A DNA stretch of 64,000 nucleotides, taken from positions 187,597 through 251,596 of the forward strand of contig CP070719.1 in assembly GCA_020350725.1 (NCBI GenBank), in the 5' to 3' direction. Each line of letters starts with the position of its first letter. Position 1 is the stretch's first letter. The DNA comes from a bacterium (GTDB taxonomy: Bacteria; BMS3Abin14). The position numbers were made by a program, and so were the translations under genes. Shown in pieces: positions 8,330 to 15,732 of the stretch. The notes below the pieces were generated by a model. It was not told the origin of the DNA. It saw only the letters and a program-made list of their open reading frames with translations, and did not search any database.

Positions 8330-9636
8330 GGGGAGGGTCCTCCCTGGTTGTCTGCCGAGTCCTTGAGGTCGCTGAGTTTCCGGTCCTTTTCCATCTTCTC
8401 CAGCAGGCGGAGCTTGGCGGCCAACAGGCAGATCGTCAGGAAGCACAAAAGGGAGATGACGAGGAGCCCTAGCCGTCGCATGGAAAGTTCCATGGACAGG
8501 GCCTGGAGGAGATCCTCTGCTGCATTGACCTTGTCGAGGGTCATCCCCGTCAGCTCCCTGATCCGGTCCGTGCTCAGGGCGTGAAAGGCCGGCAGTATCT
8601 GGCTGAACCAGCTTTCCGCCTCCTGCAGGAGGAGATCCACCTGAAGGGTATCGAAGCCCCTGAGGGAGATATCCTCCCTTAAGCGTCTCAGGCTGTCAAT
8701 GGAAAGGGCGGTGCCCTCCATTTCCGTGACGATGGATCGACCCATTTGCAGGGCCTTGCCGTCTTCCGGGTGGCAGCCGGGGCAGGTTTCCAGGGCTGCC
8801 TGGATCGCCATCCCGGCGGGGGGCGATTCCAGGATGTGTGCTTCGTGGCATCCGGTGCAGCCCGGTTCGCCGACGACGTTCAGAGCGGCGCGGTGCGGGC
8901 CGGTGTTGAAGTAGCGGGTCTCTTCCATGTGGCATCGGCCGCATATCGCCGGTGTCAGTTCCGGGGGCGGGGCCGCCGTGCTGTGAGCACCGTGACATGT
9001 GGCGCAGTTCGGTGCCCTCAGATTAAGGTCTTCCAGCAGCGCCCGTCCATGGACGCCGGTGCGGTAGCTGTTGAAGATCCAGGGTGGACTCGATCCCTCT
9101 TTGATGTCCGTTCCCCAATCCCCCGCACCGTGGCAGCTGCCGCACAGTTCCGGTATGTTCAGGGAATACACAGGCGAGAGAGGGTCCTCCTGGGACAGAA
9201 TGCCGTGGGAACCATGGCAGGTGGTGCATGTCGGGGTGTTTTTGCCCTGCCCCTCCACCGGCCAATGATCGCTCGACCGGAACAGGGCATCCTGGTCGAT
9301 CCTCAGGGCAAAAGACCTCATCCTTCCGGCGCTGGAATGGCAACCGGAGCACAGGTCGACGACCTCCTCACCCACCGGAACCCCCGTGAACCCGGAGGTG
9401 TGACCCAAGGCCGAATCCATATTCGACGGGTCTCCGCCGTGGCAGTGGTGGCAGTTGATCCCCGCGGTGCGGTGCACGTCGCGCTCCCACTGGAAGACGG
9501 GCGCGAACAGCCTGCCGGAAAGTGTCGAATGGCAGATGACGCAGGAGTCGGTCCGCTCCCCCGGAGCTCCTGCCCAGTCCGCCTGGGCCGGCTGCGTTAC
9601 GAGGAGAAGGATGACCATAAAGGGGACCGTCCTCAT
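8326..9636 (-). CDS. 9-heme c-type cytochrome with C-terminal membrane anchor
   Basis: 436 residues. A signal peptide (MRTVPFMVILLLVTQPAQA) is followed by nine CxxCH sites: CVICH, CHHCH, CSGCH, CTTCH, CGSCH, CATCH, CGRCH, CTGCH and CPGCH. After about residue 280 a heme-free helical region leads to a C-terminal membrane segment (LGLLVISLLCFLTICLLAA) and a charged tail, so the heme domain is periplasmic and tail-anchored. The start was set at the ATG overlapping the stop of the subunit IV gene; upstream codons belong to another frame. It probably replaces cytochrome c1/f as electron acceptor of the Rieske/cytochrome b complex. The exact acceptor is not known. Confidence 0.88.
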   Translation of the reverse strand: MRTVPFMVILLLVTQPAQADWAGAPGERTDSCVICHSTLSGRLFAPVFQWERDVHRTAGINCHHCHGGDPSNMDSALGHTSGFTGVPVGEEVVDLCSGCHSSAGRMRSFALRIDQDALFRSSDHWPVEGQGKNTPTCTTCHGSHGILSQEDPLSPVYSLNIPELCGSCHGAGDWGTDIKEGSSPPWIFNSYRTGVHGRALLEDLNLRAPNCATCHGAHSTAAPPPELTPAICGRCHMEETRYFNTGPHRAALNVVGEPGCTGCHEAHILESPPAGMAIQAALETCPGCHPEDGKALQMGRSIVTEMEGTALSIDSLRRLREDISLRGFDTLQVDLLLQEAESWFSQILPAFHALSTDRIRELTGMTLDKVNAAEDLLQALSMELSMRRLGLLVISLLCFLTICLLAAKLRLLEKMEKDRKLSDLKDSADNQGGPSP

Positions 9637-10070
9637 GGCAGAAAGATCCCCTTCGGCAGAAGCCAGGTGGCCACGAAGATGAACATCATCCAGAGGAGAA
9701 ACGGGACAGCTACCCAAAAACGCCTCTTCGACGGGTCTTCCTGGCCCCGGTCGATAAAGGGAATGAAGGCGCAGAACAGAAAAGCCGCCGCGAAGACGAG
9801 GATCGTCAGGGTCGAAGAGGGCAGGATGCGGTCCACCAGCCACACCGGCCGCATCAGCCACATGGGAGCGGTTGGTTCGGGAGGCACGGGAGACAGCGTG
9901 TCGGCCACCCGTTCCATAGGTGCCGGAAACCACCCGGCCAGAGCCGCCAGGGCCGCTATGGCGCCCAGGACGGCCATGGCGTTGCGGATCACGTGATGGG
10001 GGTAAAAGGGATGGTCCCCCTTTTTCTCACGCATGATGGGGACCCTCCGTCTGCCGAGAAATCGCCTCAT
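9633..10070 (-). CDS. cytochrome b complex subunit IV (PetD-like, C-terminal half of cytochrome b)
   Basis: 145 residues with three membrane segments (MAVLGAIAALAALAGW, STLTILVFAAAFLFCAFI, WVAVPFLLWMMFIFVATW). The HPFYPHHVIRNAM start and the PPEPTAPMWLMRPVW loop (PEW-loop region of the quinol-oxidising site, here read as PTAP) match subunit IV/cytochrome b C-terminal proteins. The ATG overlaps the b6-type stop as TGATG; a second ATG at 10034 has a stronger Shine-Dalgarno (GGAGGG) and would give 133 residues. It pairs with the preceding cytochrome b6-like gene to form a split cytochrome b. Confidence 0.85.
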   Translation of the reverse strand: MRRFLGRRRVPIMREKKGDHPFYPHHVIRNAMAVLGAIAALAALAGWFPAPMERVADTLSPVPPEPTAPMWLMRPVWLVDRILPSSTLTILVFAAAFLFCAFIPFIDRGQEDPSKRRFWVAVPFLLWMMFIFVATWLLPKGIFLP

Positions 10071-10789
10071 CACAGGGGTTCCTTGATCCCGAGCCTTCTT
10101 ATAATGGCGAAGTGGATCGCCATGAAGACGATGGTCAGAATGGGCAGTACGGCCACGTGCATGGCGTAGAAACGGGTAAGCGTAGCGCCGGAGACCAACT
10201 CCCCTCCCCGGATCAGGACCAGCAGCCACTGGCCTACAATGGGGATCTGGCCGATCATGTCGGTCCAGAAGACCGTTGTCCAGAAAGCCGTCTGTGACCA
10301 GGGAAGCAGGTAGCCTGTAAGGGCGAAGGACAGTGTGAACAGGAAAAGCGCCATGCCCACCATCCAGTTCAGATCCCTGGGCCTCTGGTAAGCACCGGTG
10401 ACGAAGACCCTGATGACGTGGATGAAGAGGGCGAAGATCATGCCGTTGCCCGACCAGTGGTGGGTGCTGCGGACAAGCCAACCGAAGGGCGCCGTTCCGT
10501 TCAGGTACCGGATGCTGTGGTATGCCTCCGGGTCGGTGGGGACGTAGAAGAACATGAGAACGACGCCGGTCCCTATCTGAACGAGAAAGAGAAAAAGCGA
10601 AATGCCCCCGAAACACCCCCACCATGATATGTGGGGAATGGGCCTGCTCAGGGCTTTTTCCAGAGCGTCCCTGACCGATAGTCGCCTGTCCAGAGGGCCA
10701 TAGATGAAACCGAGCAGACCGACCCACTCCAGAAAATCGTGGAGAATACCCTTCGATTCCCGCCTGTCCCTCCTGGTTGCCAAACTCAT
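10070..10789 (-). CDS. cytochrome b6-like protein (N-terminal half of cytochrome b)
   Basis: 239 residues with four membrane helices. The four heme-b histidines are visible in pairs: THHWSGN with LFIHVIRVF in one part, and TRFYAMHVAVLP with AIHFAIIRR, spaced as in cytochrome b6. The GYLLPWSQTAFW segment is typical of the quinone-site helix, and the early STRP-like segment SRPIPHISWWGCFGG includes the cysteine that in b6 proteins binds an extra heme c (assignment inferred). It overlaps the Rieske gene start region by 4 bases upstream and subunit IV downstream, giving a compact Rieske-b6-IV core. Confidence 0.93.
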   Translation of the reverse strand: MSLATRRDRRESKGILHDFLEWVGLLGFIYGPLDRRLSVRDALEKALSRPIPHISWWGCFGGISLFLFLVQIGTGVVLMFFYVPTDPEAYHSIRYLNGTAPFGWLVRSTHHWSGNGMIFALFIHVIRVFVTGAYQRPRDLNWMVGMALFLFTLSFALTGYLLPWSQTAFWTTVFWTDMIGQIPIVGQWLLVLIRGGELVSGATLTRFYAMHVAVLPILTIVFMAIHFAIIRRLGIKEPL

Positions 10790-11223
10790 CTCCCCGCGTA
10801 GATCTTGCCCCCGGCAACGCGTATATTCAGAACGGTCAGGGGGTTGTGGGACGGCCCGCTGACGACGTTGCCGTGGACGTCATATGTACCCCCGTGGCTG
10901 GGGCAGACCAGGAGGCGTCTCGACCGGTCCCAATGGAGTATGCCGCTTCCCTCGGAACAGACGCCCGACAGGGCGTAAAGACGGCCGTTGAGGTTAATGG
11001 CCAGGTATCGGCGCCCCTGGTAGACGAAGGGAAGGGATGATCCCGGAAGGAGTCCCGCCTCGTCGGACACCGGCACCATCAGGGAGCTTTCTATAGGCAG
11101 GTGGACCCTCGGCCACAGGATCTGAAGGGGCGGGTAGAGAAATGTCCCCACCAGGAGAAGGGCGGCGGTGCCGATCAGGTAATCGATGCGGCGGTGCTTG
11201 GTGACAGAATTCTTCTGGTCCAT
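10786..11223 (-). CDS. Rieske-type iron-sulfur protein with altered cluster-binding motif
   Basis: 145 residues. An N-terminal membrane helix (residues 12-35) precedes a Rieske fold. The second cluster box is present as CPSHGGTYD (Cys and His ligands), but the first box reads GVCSEGSG where the family has C-x-H. Thus the first histidine ligand appears deleted or replaced by Glu, and the disulfide cysteines are also missing. The rest of the fold is recognisable (GRRYLAINLNGRLYALSG, DVHGNVVSGPSHNPL). It is the first gene of the bc operon, behind a good promoter. It may hold an abnormal cluster or serve structurally; family membership is firm, cluster content is not. Confidence 0.85.
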   Translation of the reverse strand: MDQKNSVTKHRRIDYLIGTAALLLVGTFLYPPLQILWPRVHLPIESSLMVPVSDEAGLLPGSSLPFVYQGRRYLAINLNGRLYALSGVCSEGSGILHWDRSRRLLVCPSHGGTYDVHGNVVSGPSHNPLTVLNIRVAGGKIYAGR

Positions 11224-11266
11224 GATCCCCCCGGGAAGACTTTGTGAATAGCAGGGGTGAATGAAC

Positions 11267-11296
11267 TATCTAGCACACCCTTTCTGCTTGTGTCAA
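11267..11296 (-). promoter_or_regulatory. promoter of the Rieske/cytochrome bc operon
   Basis: On the minus strand TTGACA (11291-11296) and TAGATA (11267-11272) are separated by 18 bases, a good sigma-70 match, about 45 bases before the Rieske ATG. Downstream, two direct ATTCACC/ATTCACA words (around 11239-11259) include a Rex-like half-site ATTCACAAA, which would fit control by the rex gene in the same operon, but the palindromic partner is missing. Confidence 0.65.
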
Positions 11297-11339
11297 CAAA
11301 GGTGGGCTTTTGGAGGATCAATCGCGACCAGATCAAGGG

Positions 11340-11369
11340 CCCCACGGAGAGAGATCTCTCTCCGTGGGG
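11340..11369 (-). terminator. 30-base perfect palindrome after the cytochrome b gene
   Basis: The sequence CCCCACGGAGAGAGA is followed immediately by its exact reverse complement. It begins 8 bases after the stop codon of the FdnI-like cytochrome b gene. The RNA would form a very stable hairpin, but no U-run follows on the minus strand, so it may act as a Rho-dependent or RNA-protecting hairpin or as a protein-binding site. Confidence 0.5.
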
Positions 11370-11377
11370 TACAAGGT

Positions 11378-12244
11378 TTAATGGATCTCCCGGAGGGCTG
11401 AATATATGATGAAGAGGATCATGATCAGGCCGATTCCGTAGGCGGTGAAGCCCACGACGCGGGACCAGACGAGGCTGACTTTGGTCGGGGCGGTCGTGCG
11501 CAGGGACTCGAGCTTTCCCGTCTCCACCAGACGTGCGTACTCCAGGGGCCTCTCGTGAATAAGCTCCTCCTCCGTGAGCCGACCGGTGAAAATAACGTAA
11601 TCCAGGGGAAACTTCTCCGGTCTCAGATGGGTGTTGAAAAAGTGAATGGTGAAGATGAAACCGGCGGCGAGAAGAGCCTCATCGCTGTGGAGGATGATCG
11701 CCACGTTAAACATCCATCCCGGCAGGAACTTTGAGAAGAAGACCGGGAACCACAGGAAGAGCCCGGAGACACCGATGATCCCGACGCCCCAGAAGACGGC
11801 GAAATAATCGAATTTTTCCCAGTACGTAAAACGATCGAACTTGGGCCTCTCGGCAAAACCGAGGAACCAGCGAAAGTGGCCGATGACGTCCTCGAGATCC
11901 TTGACCCATGGTACCATCGAGTTCGGCCCGAAGAACCACTTGAGCAGTGGTTCCTCCCTTATCCTGAGGATGTAATAGAGGGCGAAAGCCAGATGGCCGA
12001 TGAAATAGATGAAAGTGATGACACCGCAGACCCTGTGGATGTACCCTGCCGTCTGAATGCCGCCGAGGAATTGAGCGAACACCCTGGCCCACCCGGCCTC
12101 GCTGTATTTGAGGGGCATCCCCGTCAGGACAAGCCCCAGGAAACTGACAATGATCAGGGCGTGAAGAAACCTGTGGTAATAGGCGAAGCGAAGATACCAC
12201 CTTTCCTCGCCGCCCACGCTCTCAACCTGATTCAGATCATTCAT
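11378..12244 (-). CDS. di-heme b-type cytochrome, FdnI/HydC-like, membrane
   Basis: 288 residues with five hydrophobic segments. Candidate heme-b histidines are in YYHRFLHALIIV, GYIHRVCGVITF and FTIHFFNTHLRP. This is the pattern of formate-dehydrogenase gamma/hydrogenase b subunits, and the HLRPEKFPLDYVIFTGRLTEEEL tail region is also seen in b subunits paired with multiheme cytochromes. It starts 28 bases after the 11-heme cytochrome gene with a good AGGAGG site. Together they resemble a split version of Geobacter CbcL, a quinol-oxidising inner-membrane cytochrome. The function is inferred from this pairing. Confidence 0.88.
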   Translation of the reverse strand: MNDLNQVESVGGEERWYLRFAYYHRFLHALIIVSFLGLVLTGMPLKYSEAGWARVFAQFLGGIQTAGYIHRVCGVITFIYFIGHLAFALYYILRIREEPLLKWFFGPNSMVPWVKDLEDVIGHFRWFLGFAERPKFDRFTYWEKFDYFAVFWGVGIIGVSGLFLWFPVFFSKFLPGWMFNVAIILHSDEALLAAGFIFTIHFFNTHLRPEKFPLDYVIFTGRLTEEELIHERPLEYARLVETGKLESLRTTAPTKVSLVWSRVVGFTAYGIGLIMILFIIYSALREIH

Positions 12245-12272
12245 TATTATCCTCCTGTGACAGGGGCGGCGC

Positions 12273-13466
12273 TCAGGCCCGCTTGCCCTTCTCCTCGATG
12301 TAGGCCCTTATGAACCAGAGCAGGGTGTGTATCCCGAAGAAGAAGAAGACGCCGAAGAGCAGGACCACCATGGCGAGATAGACGTAGTAGAGCTGCGGAA
12401 ATCGATCAGCGTCATGGTAGTCGGCATGGGGCAGGTATTGGGTAAAACTCTCATTGGCGCCGGCATGGCAGTTGCCGCAGGTAGCGGGCAGATTGTCGGG
12501 ATAGACGCGGGAGGCCGGATCGTCTCCGGGAAGGATGTCGTGCGCGCCGTGGCAGTCGGGGCACTGGGCGGCCTCGGCATAGCCCATACCGGTGACCTGG
12601 CCATGATATGTGTCCCTGAAGGTGTCGGCTTCCTCCGGATGGCATTCGGAGCATCGATCGGTGACGGTAACCAGGAAGGAGGCATCCATGGCCCGTTCGG
12701 TGGCATGGCTGGAGTGGCAGGAGGTACAGATCGGTGCGTCCCCGGATCCCTCGGCCAGACGCTTGCCGTGGATGCTCCCGGCAAAGACGTCAACGATCCC
12801 CGTGTGACAGGAGCTGCACGTTGCATTGACATTTCCGTCGGCGACCCGGGACGATGGATCGGACTTGGATCTGATGTCATGGCTGCCGTGGCAGTCGTTG
12901 CAGACCGCCGAAAATATGAGCCCGCTCCTGATGAGGACGATACCGTGCATTCCATCCTCGTACTCCCCGCAGACGTTCGACGGGGAGGGACCGCTTTCCG
13001 AGGCGGCCTCGGTGGAGGCATGGCAGGCGCAGCAGGTGGCCGGCACGTTCAGATCAAAGACCATCGAGCGGCGGTCATTCCGCGGCAATATGGAATGCTT
13101 GCCGTGACAGTCGGCGCATCGGGGCAGGCCGCTGCCTGAGCCCCCTGATCGTCCGGTGTGTACGCTCGGCGACATTTCCTCCGCGGTGTCATCGTGACAG
13201 TTGGCGCACTCGACGGGTTCCACTGACTCATCGTGTTCATCCTCCACATCCGCCAGATCCTCATGGCAGTCCGTGCAGTCCATGTCCCCGTGCACGGATC
13301 GGGAGTAGATCTCTTCATCGATGTACAGGGAGACCTCCCGTTCCCCGACGGTCTTGGTGAGGGAGTCATCGGAGTGGCAGTCGAAGCAGTCCGAGGTGGT
13401 CAGGGCTGCTGCCGGGGATACGATGAGAAGAGGGAGGATCAGAAAAGAGAACAGAACCTTCCTCAT
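12273..13466 (-). CDS. 11-heme periplasmic c-type cytochrome with C-terminal anchor
   Basis: 397 residues. A signal peptide (MRKVLFSFLILPLLIVSPAAA) is followed by eleven CxxCH sites: CFDCH, CTDCH, CANCH, CADCH, CCACH, CNDCH, CSSCH, CTSCH, CSECH, CPDCH and CGNCH, with repeated SxHG histidines that may be distal ligands. A membrane helix lies near the C-terminus (YLAMVVLLFGVFFFFGIHTLLW) before a basic tail. The start has GGAGG about 8 bases upstream; the longer frame runs back into the atpE region and was rejected. It is paired with the FdnI-like cytochrome b. Similar octaheme-type cytochromes pass electrons from quinol to periplasmic carriers. Confidence 0.9.
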   Translation of the reverse strand: MRKVLFSFLILPLLIVSPAAALTTSDCFDCHSDDSLTKTVGEREVSLYIDEEIYSRSVHGDMDCTDCHEDLADVEDEHDESVEPVECANCHDDTAEEMSPSVHTGRSGGSGSGLPRCADCHGKHSILPRNDRRSMVFDLNVPATCCACHASTEAASESGPSPSNVCGEYEDGMHGIVLIRSGLIFSAVCNDCHGSHDIRSKSDPSSRVADGNVNATCSSCHTGIVDVFAGSIHGKRLAEGSGDAPICTSCHSSHATERAMDASFLVTVTDRCSECHPEEADTFRDTYHGQVTGMGYAEAAQCPDCHGAHDILPGDDPASRVYPDNLPATCGNCHAGANESFTQYLPHADYHDADRFPQLYYVYLAMVVLLFGVFFFFGIHTLLWFIRAYIEEKGKRA

Positions 13467-13550
13467 CCGGATTCCTCCTTTCCGGGGCCTTGCCGCAGGG
13501 CGCTTCCCCGCGGACCTTGTTAAAGTTATTCTTTTCACATATGTATCAGA

Positions 13551-13581
13551 TAAAAAGGGAGGATGCAAAGGCTTCCTCCCT
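13551..13581 (-). terminator. intrinsic terminator after atpE
   Basis: On the minus strand a stem GGGAGGA/TCCTCCC (7-8 bp, 10-base loop) is followed directly by TTTTTA. It begins 8 bases after the atpE stop, so it ends the atpZ-I-B-E transcript and separates it from the cytochrome pair. Confidence 0.88.
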
Positions 13582-13588
13582 GCCACTG

Positions 13589-13915
13589 TCAGAGCTTGCC
13601 CTGAAGGATAAAAGAGATAACGAGAGCGTAGATAACCAGGGACTCGATCAGGGCCAGACCGATGATCATGGTGGTCATAATCTTGCCGGAAGCCCCGGGG
13701 TTGCGTGCGATGCCTTCCATAGCGCCCCTGATGGCGATGCCCTGACCGAGGCCGCCGCCCAGGGCGGCGATGGCGATGCACAGACCGGTGGCCATGGCGA
13801 TCCCGAAGCCCAAGAGGCCCTCGGCCCCTCCCTCAGTCTCGGCAGCAAAAGCGGCGGGGGCCATCAAGGCTACGGCGAGCACGGCGAGCAACGCAATGGT
13901 GATCTTTTTCTTCAT
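13589..13915 (-). CDS. atpE: F0F1 ATP synthase subunit c
   Basis: 108 residues. Two membrane helices form the rotor hairpin with a GxGxG-rich first helix ([16 protein letters not shown]), the RNPG loop and the ion-binding glutamate in [12 protein letters not shown]. An extra N-terminal signal-like segment (residues 1-24, ending AAFAAE) makes it longer than the usual 80 residues. The combination of Gln in the first helix with Glu-Ser and a Tyr four residues later resembles sodium-binding c subunits, though the Thr after Ser is Leu here. AGGAGG precedes the ATG. It is the last gene of the F0 cluster; F1 genes are not in this window. Confidence 0.95.
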   Translation of the reverse strand: MKKKITIALLAVLAVALMAPAAFAAETEGGAEGLLGFGIAMATGLCIAIAALGGGLGQGIAIRGAMEGIARNPGASGKIMTTMIIGLALIESLVIYALVISFILQGKL

Positions 13916-13973
13916 CGAGTTTTGCCTCCTTTCCCGGAAGTATATTTCTTAAATCATTGTAGGTCTGTTCAGG

Positions 13974-14720
13974 CTAATGGGCCTCTTCGAGGGCGCCTGT
14001 TATGTATATTATGGACAGCAGGGTGAAGACGAAGGTCTGGACAAAGGCCACGAAGAGGCCGAAGCCCATGAAGACCGCCGGCACCAGCAAGGCAACCAGC
14101 CCCATGAACGTGGCGACCACCAAATGGTCACCGGCCATGTTGCCCACCAACCTGACGGACAGGCTCAGGACACGGGCGAAGTGTCCAATGAGTTCAATGG
14201 GAAAGATGAGCCAGGCCAGCCACCAGACAGGGCCCATGAAATGCTTGACATACTTGGCCCCATGGGCCCGGAATCCGATCACGTGTGTGGCCACCACTAT
14301 GACGAGGGCGCAGGCAAGGGTGGTGTTGTAGTTGGTGGTGGGGGAATCGAAGCCGGGGATGCTTCCCAGGAGGTTGCAGAACAGGATGAAGAACGCGGTG
14401 GTGCCGATAAGGGGGACGAACCGCCTGGCGTGGTCGCCCATAAGGCCCTCCATGAAGGCCAGGAGGCCCGAAACCGCCATTTCAAGCAGGTTGGCAAGGG
14501 AAAAAGTCTTTCCCTGAGGGTGGATCCGGCGGTCGCCGTAGGAGCGACTGATGGCGTAGGCCGCAGCGACGAGGATGATCGATACCAGTCCGGCATGGAT
14601 AATAGGAGAGGGATCGAGCCCGTTGTTCACCATGCCCCCGAGCGTCTCGACGGTCGCCGGTTTGTCGAGGACGTCGTGGAGGGGTGTGTGGTCCAGGAAA
14701 ATGAACGTATCTGCGGCCAT
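13974..14720 (-). CDS. atpB: F0F1 ATP synthase subunit a
   Basis: 248 residues, an integral membrane stator subunit that forms the ion half-channels. The conserved arginine lies in LSVRLVGNMAGDHLVV, and the GFRAHGAKYVKHFMGP and FVQTFVFTLLSIIYITGAL segments are diagnostic. The ATG overlaps the stop of the atpI-like gene by one base (TGATG) with AGGAGA upstream. atpE follows after 58 bases. Confidence 0.97.
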   Translation of the reverse strand: MAADTFIFLDHTPLHDVLDKPATVETLGGMVNNGLDPSPIIHAGLVSIILVAAAYAISRSYGDRRIHPQGKTFSLANLLEMAVSGLLAFMEGLMGDHARRFVPLIGTTAFFILFCNLLGSIPGFDSPTTNYNTTLACALVIVVATHVIGFRAHGAKYVKHFMGPVWWLAWLIFPIELIGHFARVLSLSVRLVGNMAGDHLVVATFMGLVALLVPAVFMGFGLFVAFVQTFVFTLLSIIYITGALEEAH

Positions 14721-15109
14721 CAGGTCTCCTTTTCCTCTCCTTTATTAACGGGAAACAGAAAAAAGTCAAATAGTAACGCCACGAAGAGCGTCGACAGCCC
14801 GAGCAGCAGGGCAAAGGGCGAAACCAGCTTCAAGTAGAGAACACCTCCGATGATGGCTGCCGTCAGGCCCAGCTTGGCGAACTGGAGAAGGGGTACTATC
14901 ACCCGTCCCACGCCGGTTCCCTCGACAAAACTGCGCACGACCCGCTCGGTGCCGACAAAGTTGAAAAGAACGAGGATGCCGCCGAGAAAGAAGCCCGACG
15001 CATAGGGAATGTTGGCCAGGAACCCGAAGACGGCGGCGGGTAAAAAGCTGAAAATACCGATCCAGACCTTGATCCGGCGAAGTCTGGCGGCGTCACTGCC
15101 TGTCGCCAT
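14720..15109 (-). CDS. ATP synthase subunit I-like protein (AtpI)
   Basis: 129 residues with four predicted membrane helices (IGIFSFLPAAVFGFLANI, GFFLGGILVLFNFVG, VIVPLLQFAKLGLTAAIIG, PFALLLGLSTLFVALLFDFF). The position between atpZ and atpB and the topology match the AtpI family, which aids assembly of the c-ring. It overlaps the atpZ-like gene by 17 bases. Sequence identity of this family is low, so the name rests partly on context. Confidence 0.82.
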   Translation of the reverse strand: MATGSDAARLRRIKVWIGIFSFLPAAVFGFLANIPYASGFFLGGILVLFNFVGTERVVRSFVEGTGVGRVIVPLLQFAKLGLTAAIIGGVLYLKLVSPFALLLGLSTLFVALLFDFFLFPVNKGEEKET

Positions 15110-15347
15110 TCAGTTCATCCCCGTCACTCGGTTCATCCTCCAGGATCCCGCTCCGGACAGCCCTTACCACCGCCTTGGCGGCGGCGGCAAAGCCGAATGC
15201 CAGGAAAAGAAGCGTCAACCAGGGTTCGGTACCCAGCTTCCTGTCGAGAAACACTCCGAAGAGGAGGCCGATGACGACGGCTGCGCCCATCTCCAGCCCC
15301 AGGCTGCTGTATTTTAAAAGATCGTACCACCCGCGGGCCTTGGCCAT
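15093..15347 (-). CDS. AtpZ/AtpI-family small membrane protein
   Basis: 84 residues, two membrane helices (LGLEMGAAVVIGLLFGVFLD and LTLLFLAFGFAAAAKAVV) and an acidic tail. The SSLGLEMGAAVVIG...GVFLDRKLGT pattern is the AtpZ/AtpI signature; the protein is thought to help F0 assembly or magnesium/calcium handling. The start was moved 77 codons downstream of the open frame's first codon because GGAGGT lies 8 bases before this ATG and upstream codons are low-complexity Arg/Gly/Pro. First gene of the F0 cluster. Confidence 0.85.
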   Translation of the reverse strand: MAKARGWYDLLKYSSLGLEMGAAVVIGLLFGVFLDRKLGTEPWLTLLFLAFGFAAAAKAVVRAVRSGILEDEPSDGDELNGDRQ

Positions 15348-15732
15348 AGCCTGCGAACCTCCGCCCAAATTCTGTCCTCGCCCTGTGGACAGGCCGGGCC
15401 CATCCGGTGGGCCGGCAACCGCAAAAGCCGATTCGGTCTCTCGGGCGCGACCACACCGGCGGGGTCTGGGACGGCAGCCGACCGCGGTGACGCGAACGGA
15501 TCGACCCACCGTCCGGCCAGGCCGGACGCGGGACGGGACCGATGACCCCACTCCCCCGCACAGGGCGAGCCGGCACACCCTAACAGACTGATTTTCAGGT
15601 TGTCAAGAACTGTCGGAACACCTTCTCGGCGAGGATCCGGGTGACCCGGGGGGATGCCTGCCTCGGTGGCGGCGTCGCTCCGGAGGATACCGCGAGGCAT
15701 GCAGGTGCCGCCCGACAGACAGCCCGGCCGGC
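15348..15732 (-). other. 385-base intergenic region: atp leader and hemL 3' side
   Basis: No credible gene is seen; the open frames here are Arg/Pro/Gly-rich shadows. The right part carries the atp promoter. The rest would be an unusually long, GC-rich 5' leader of about 220 bases before atpZ, in which I could not recognise any known riboswitch. Confidence 0.6.
15578..15606 (-). promoter_or_regulatory. promoter of the atpZ-I-B-E cluster
   Basis: On the minus strand a perfect TTGACA (15601-15606) and TTAGGG (15578-15583) are 17 bases apart, in a locally AT-richer patch between hemL and atpZ. The -10 match is moderate. The predicted transcript has a leader of about 220 bases. Confidence 0.6.

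Noticed and set aside
9633-10817. 394-codon reading of the subunit IV frame
   Set aside because: Only the last 145 codons read as membrane protein; the rest overlaps the cytochrome b6 gene out of frame.
11230-11262. Full Rex operator before the Rieske operon
   Set aside because: Only one half-site (ATTCACAAA) is convincing; the opposing TTGTG half is missing.
15348-15700. Arg/Pro/Gly-rich open frames upstream of atpZ
   Set aside because: No ribosome sites or conserved features; explained by high GC.
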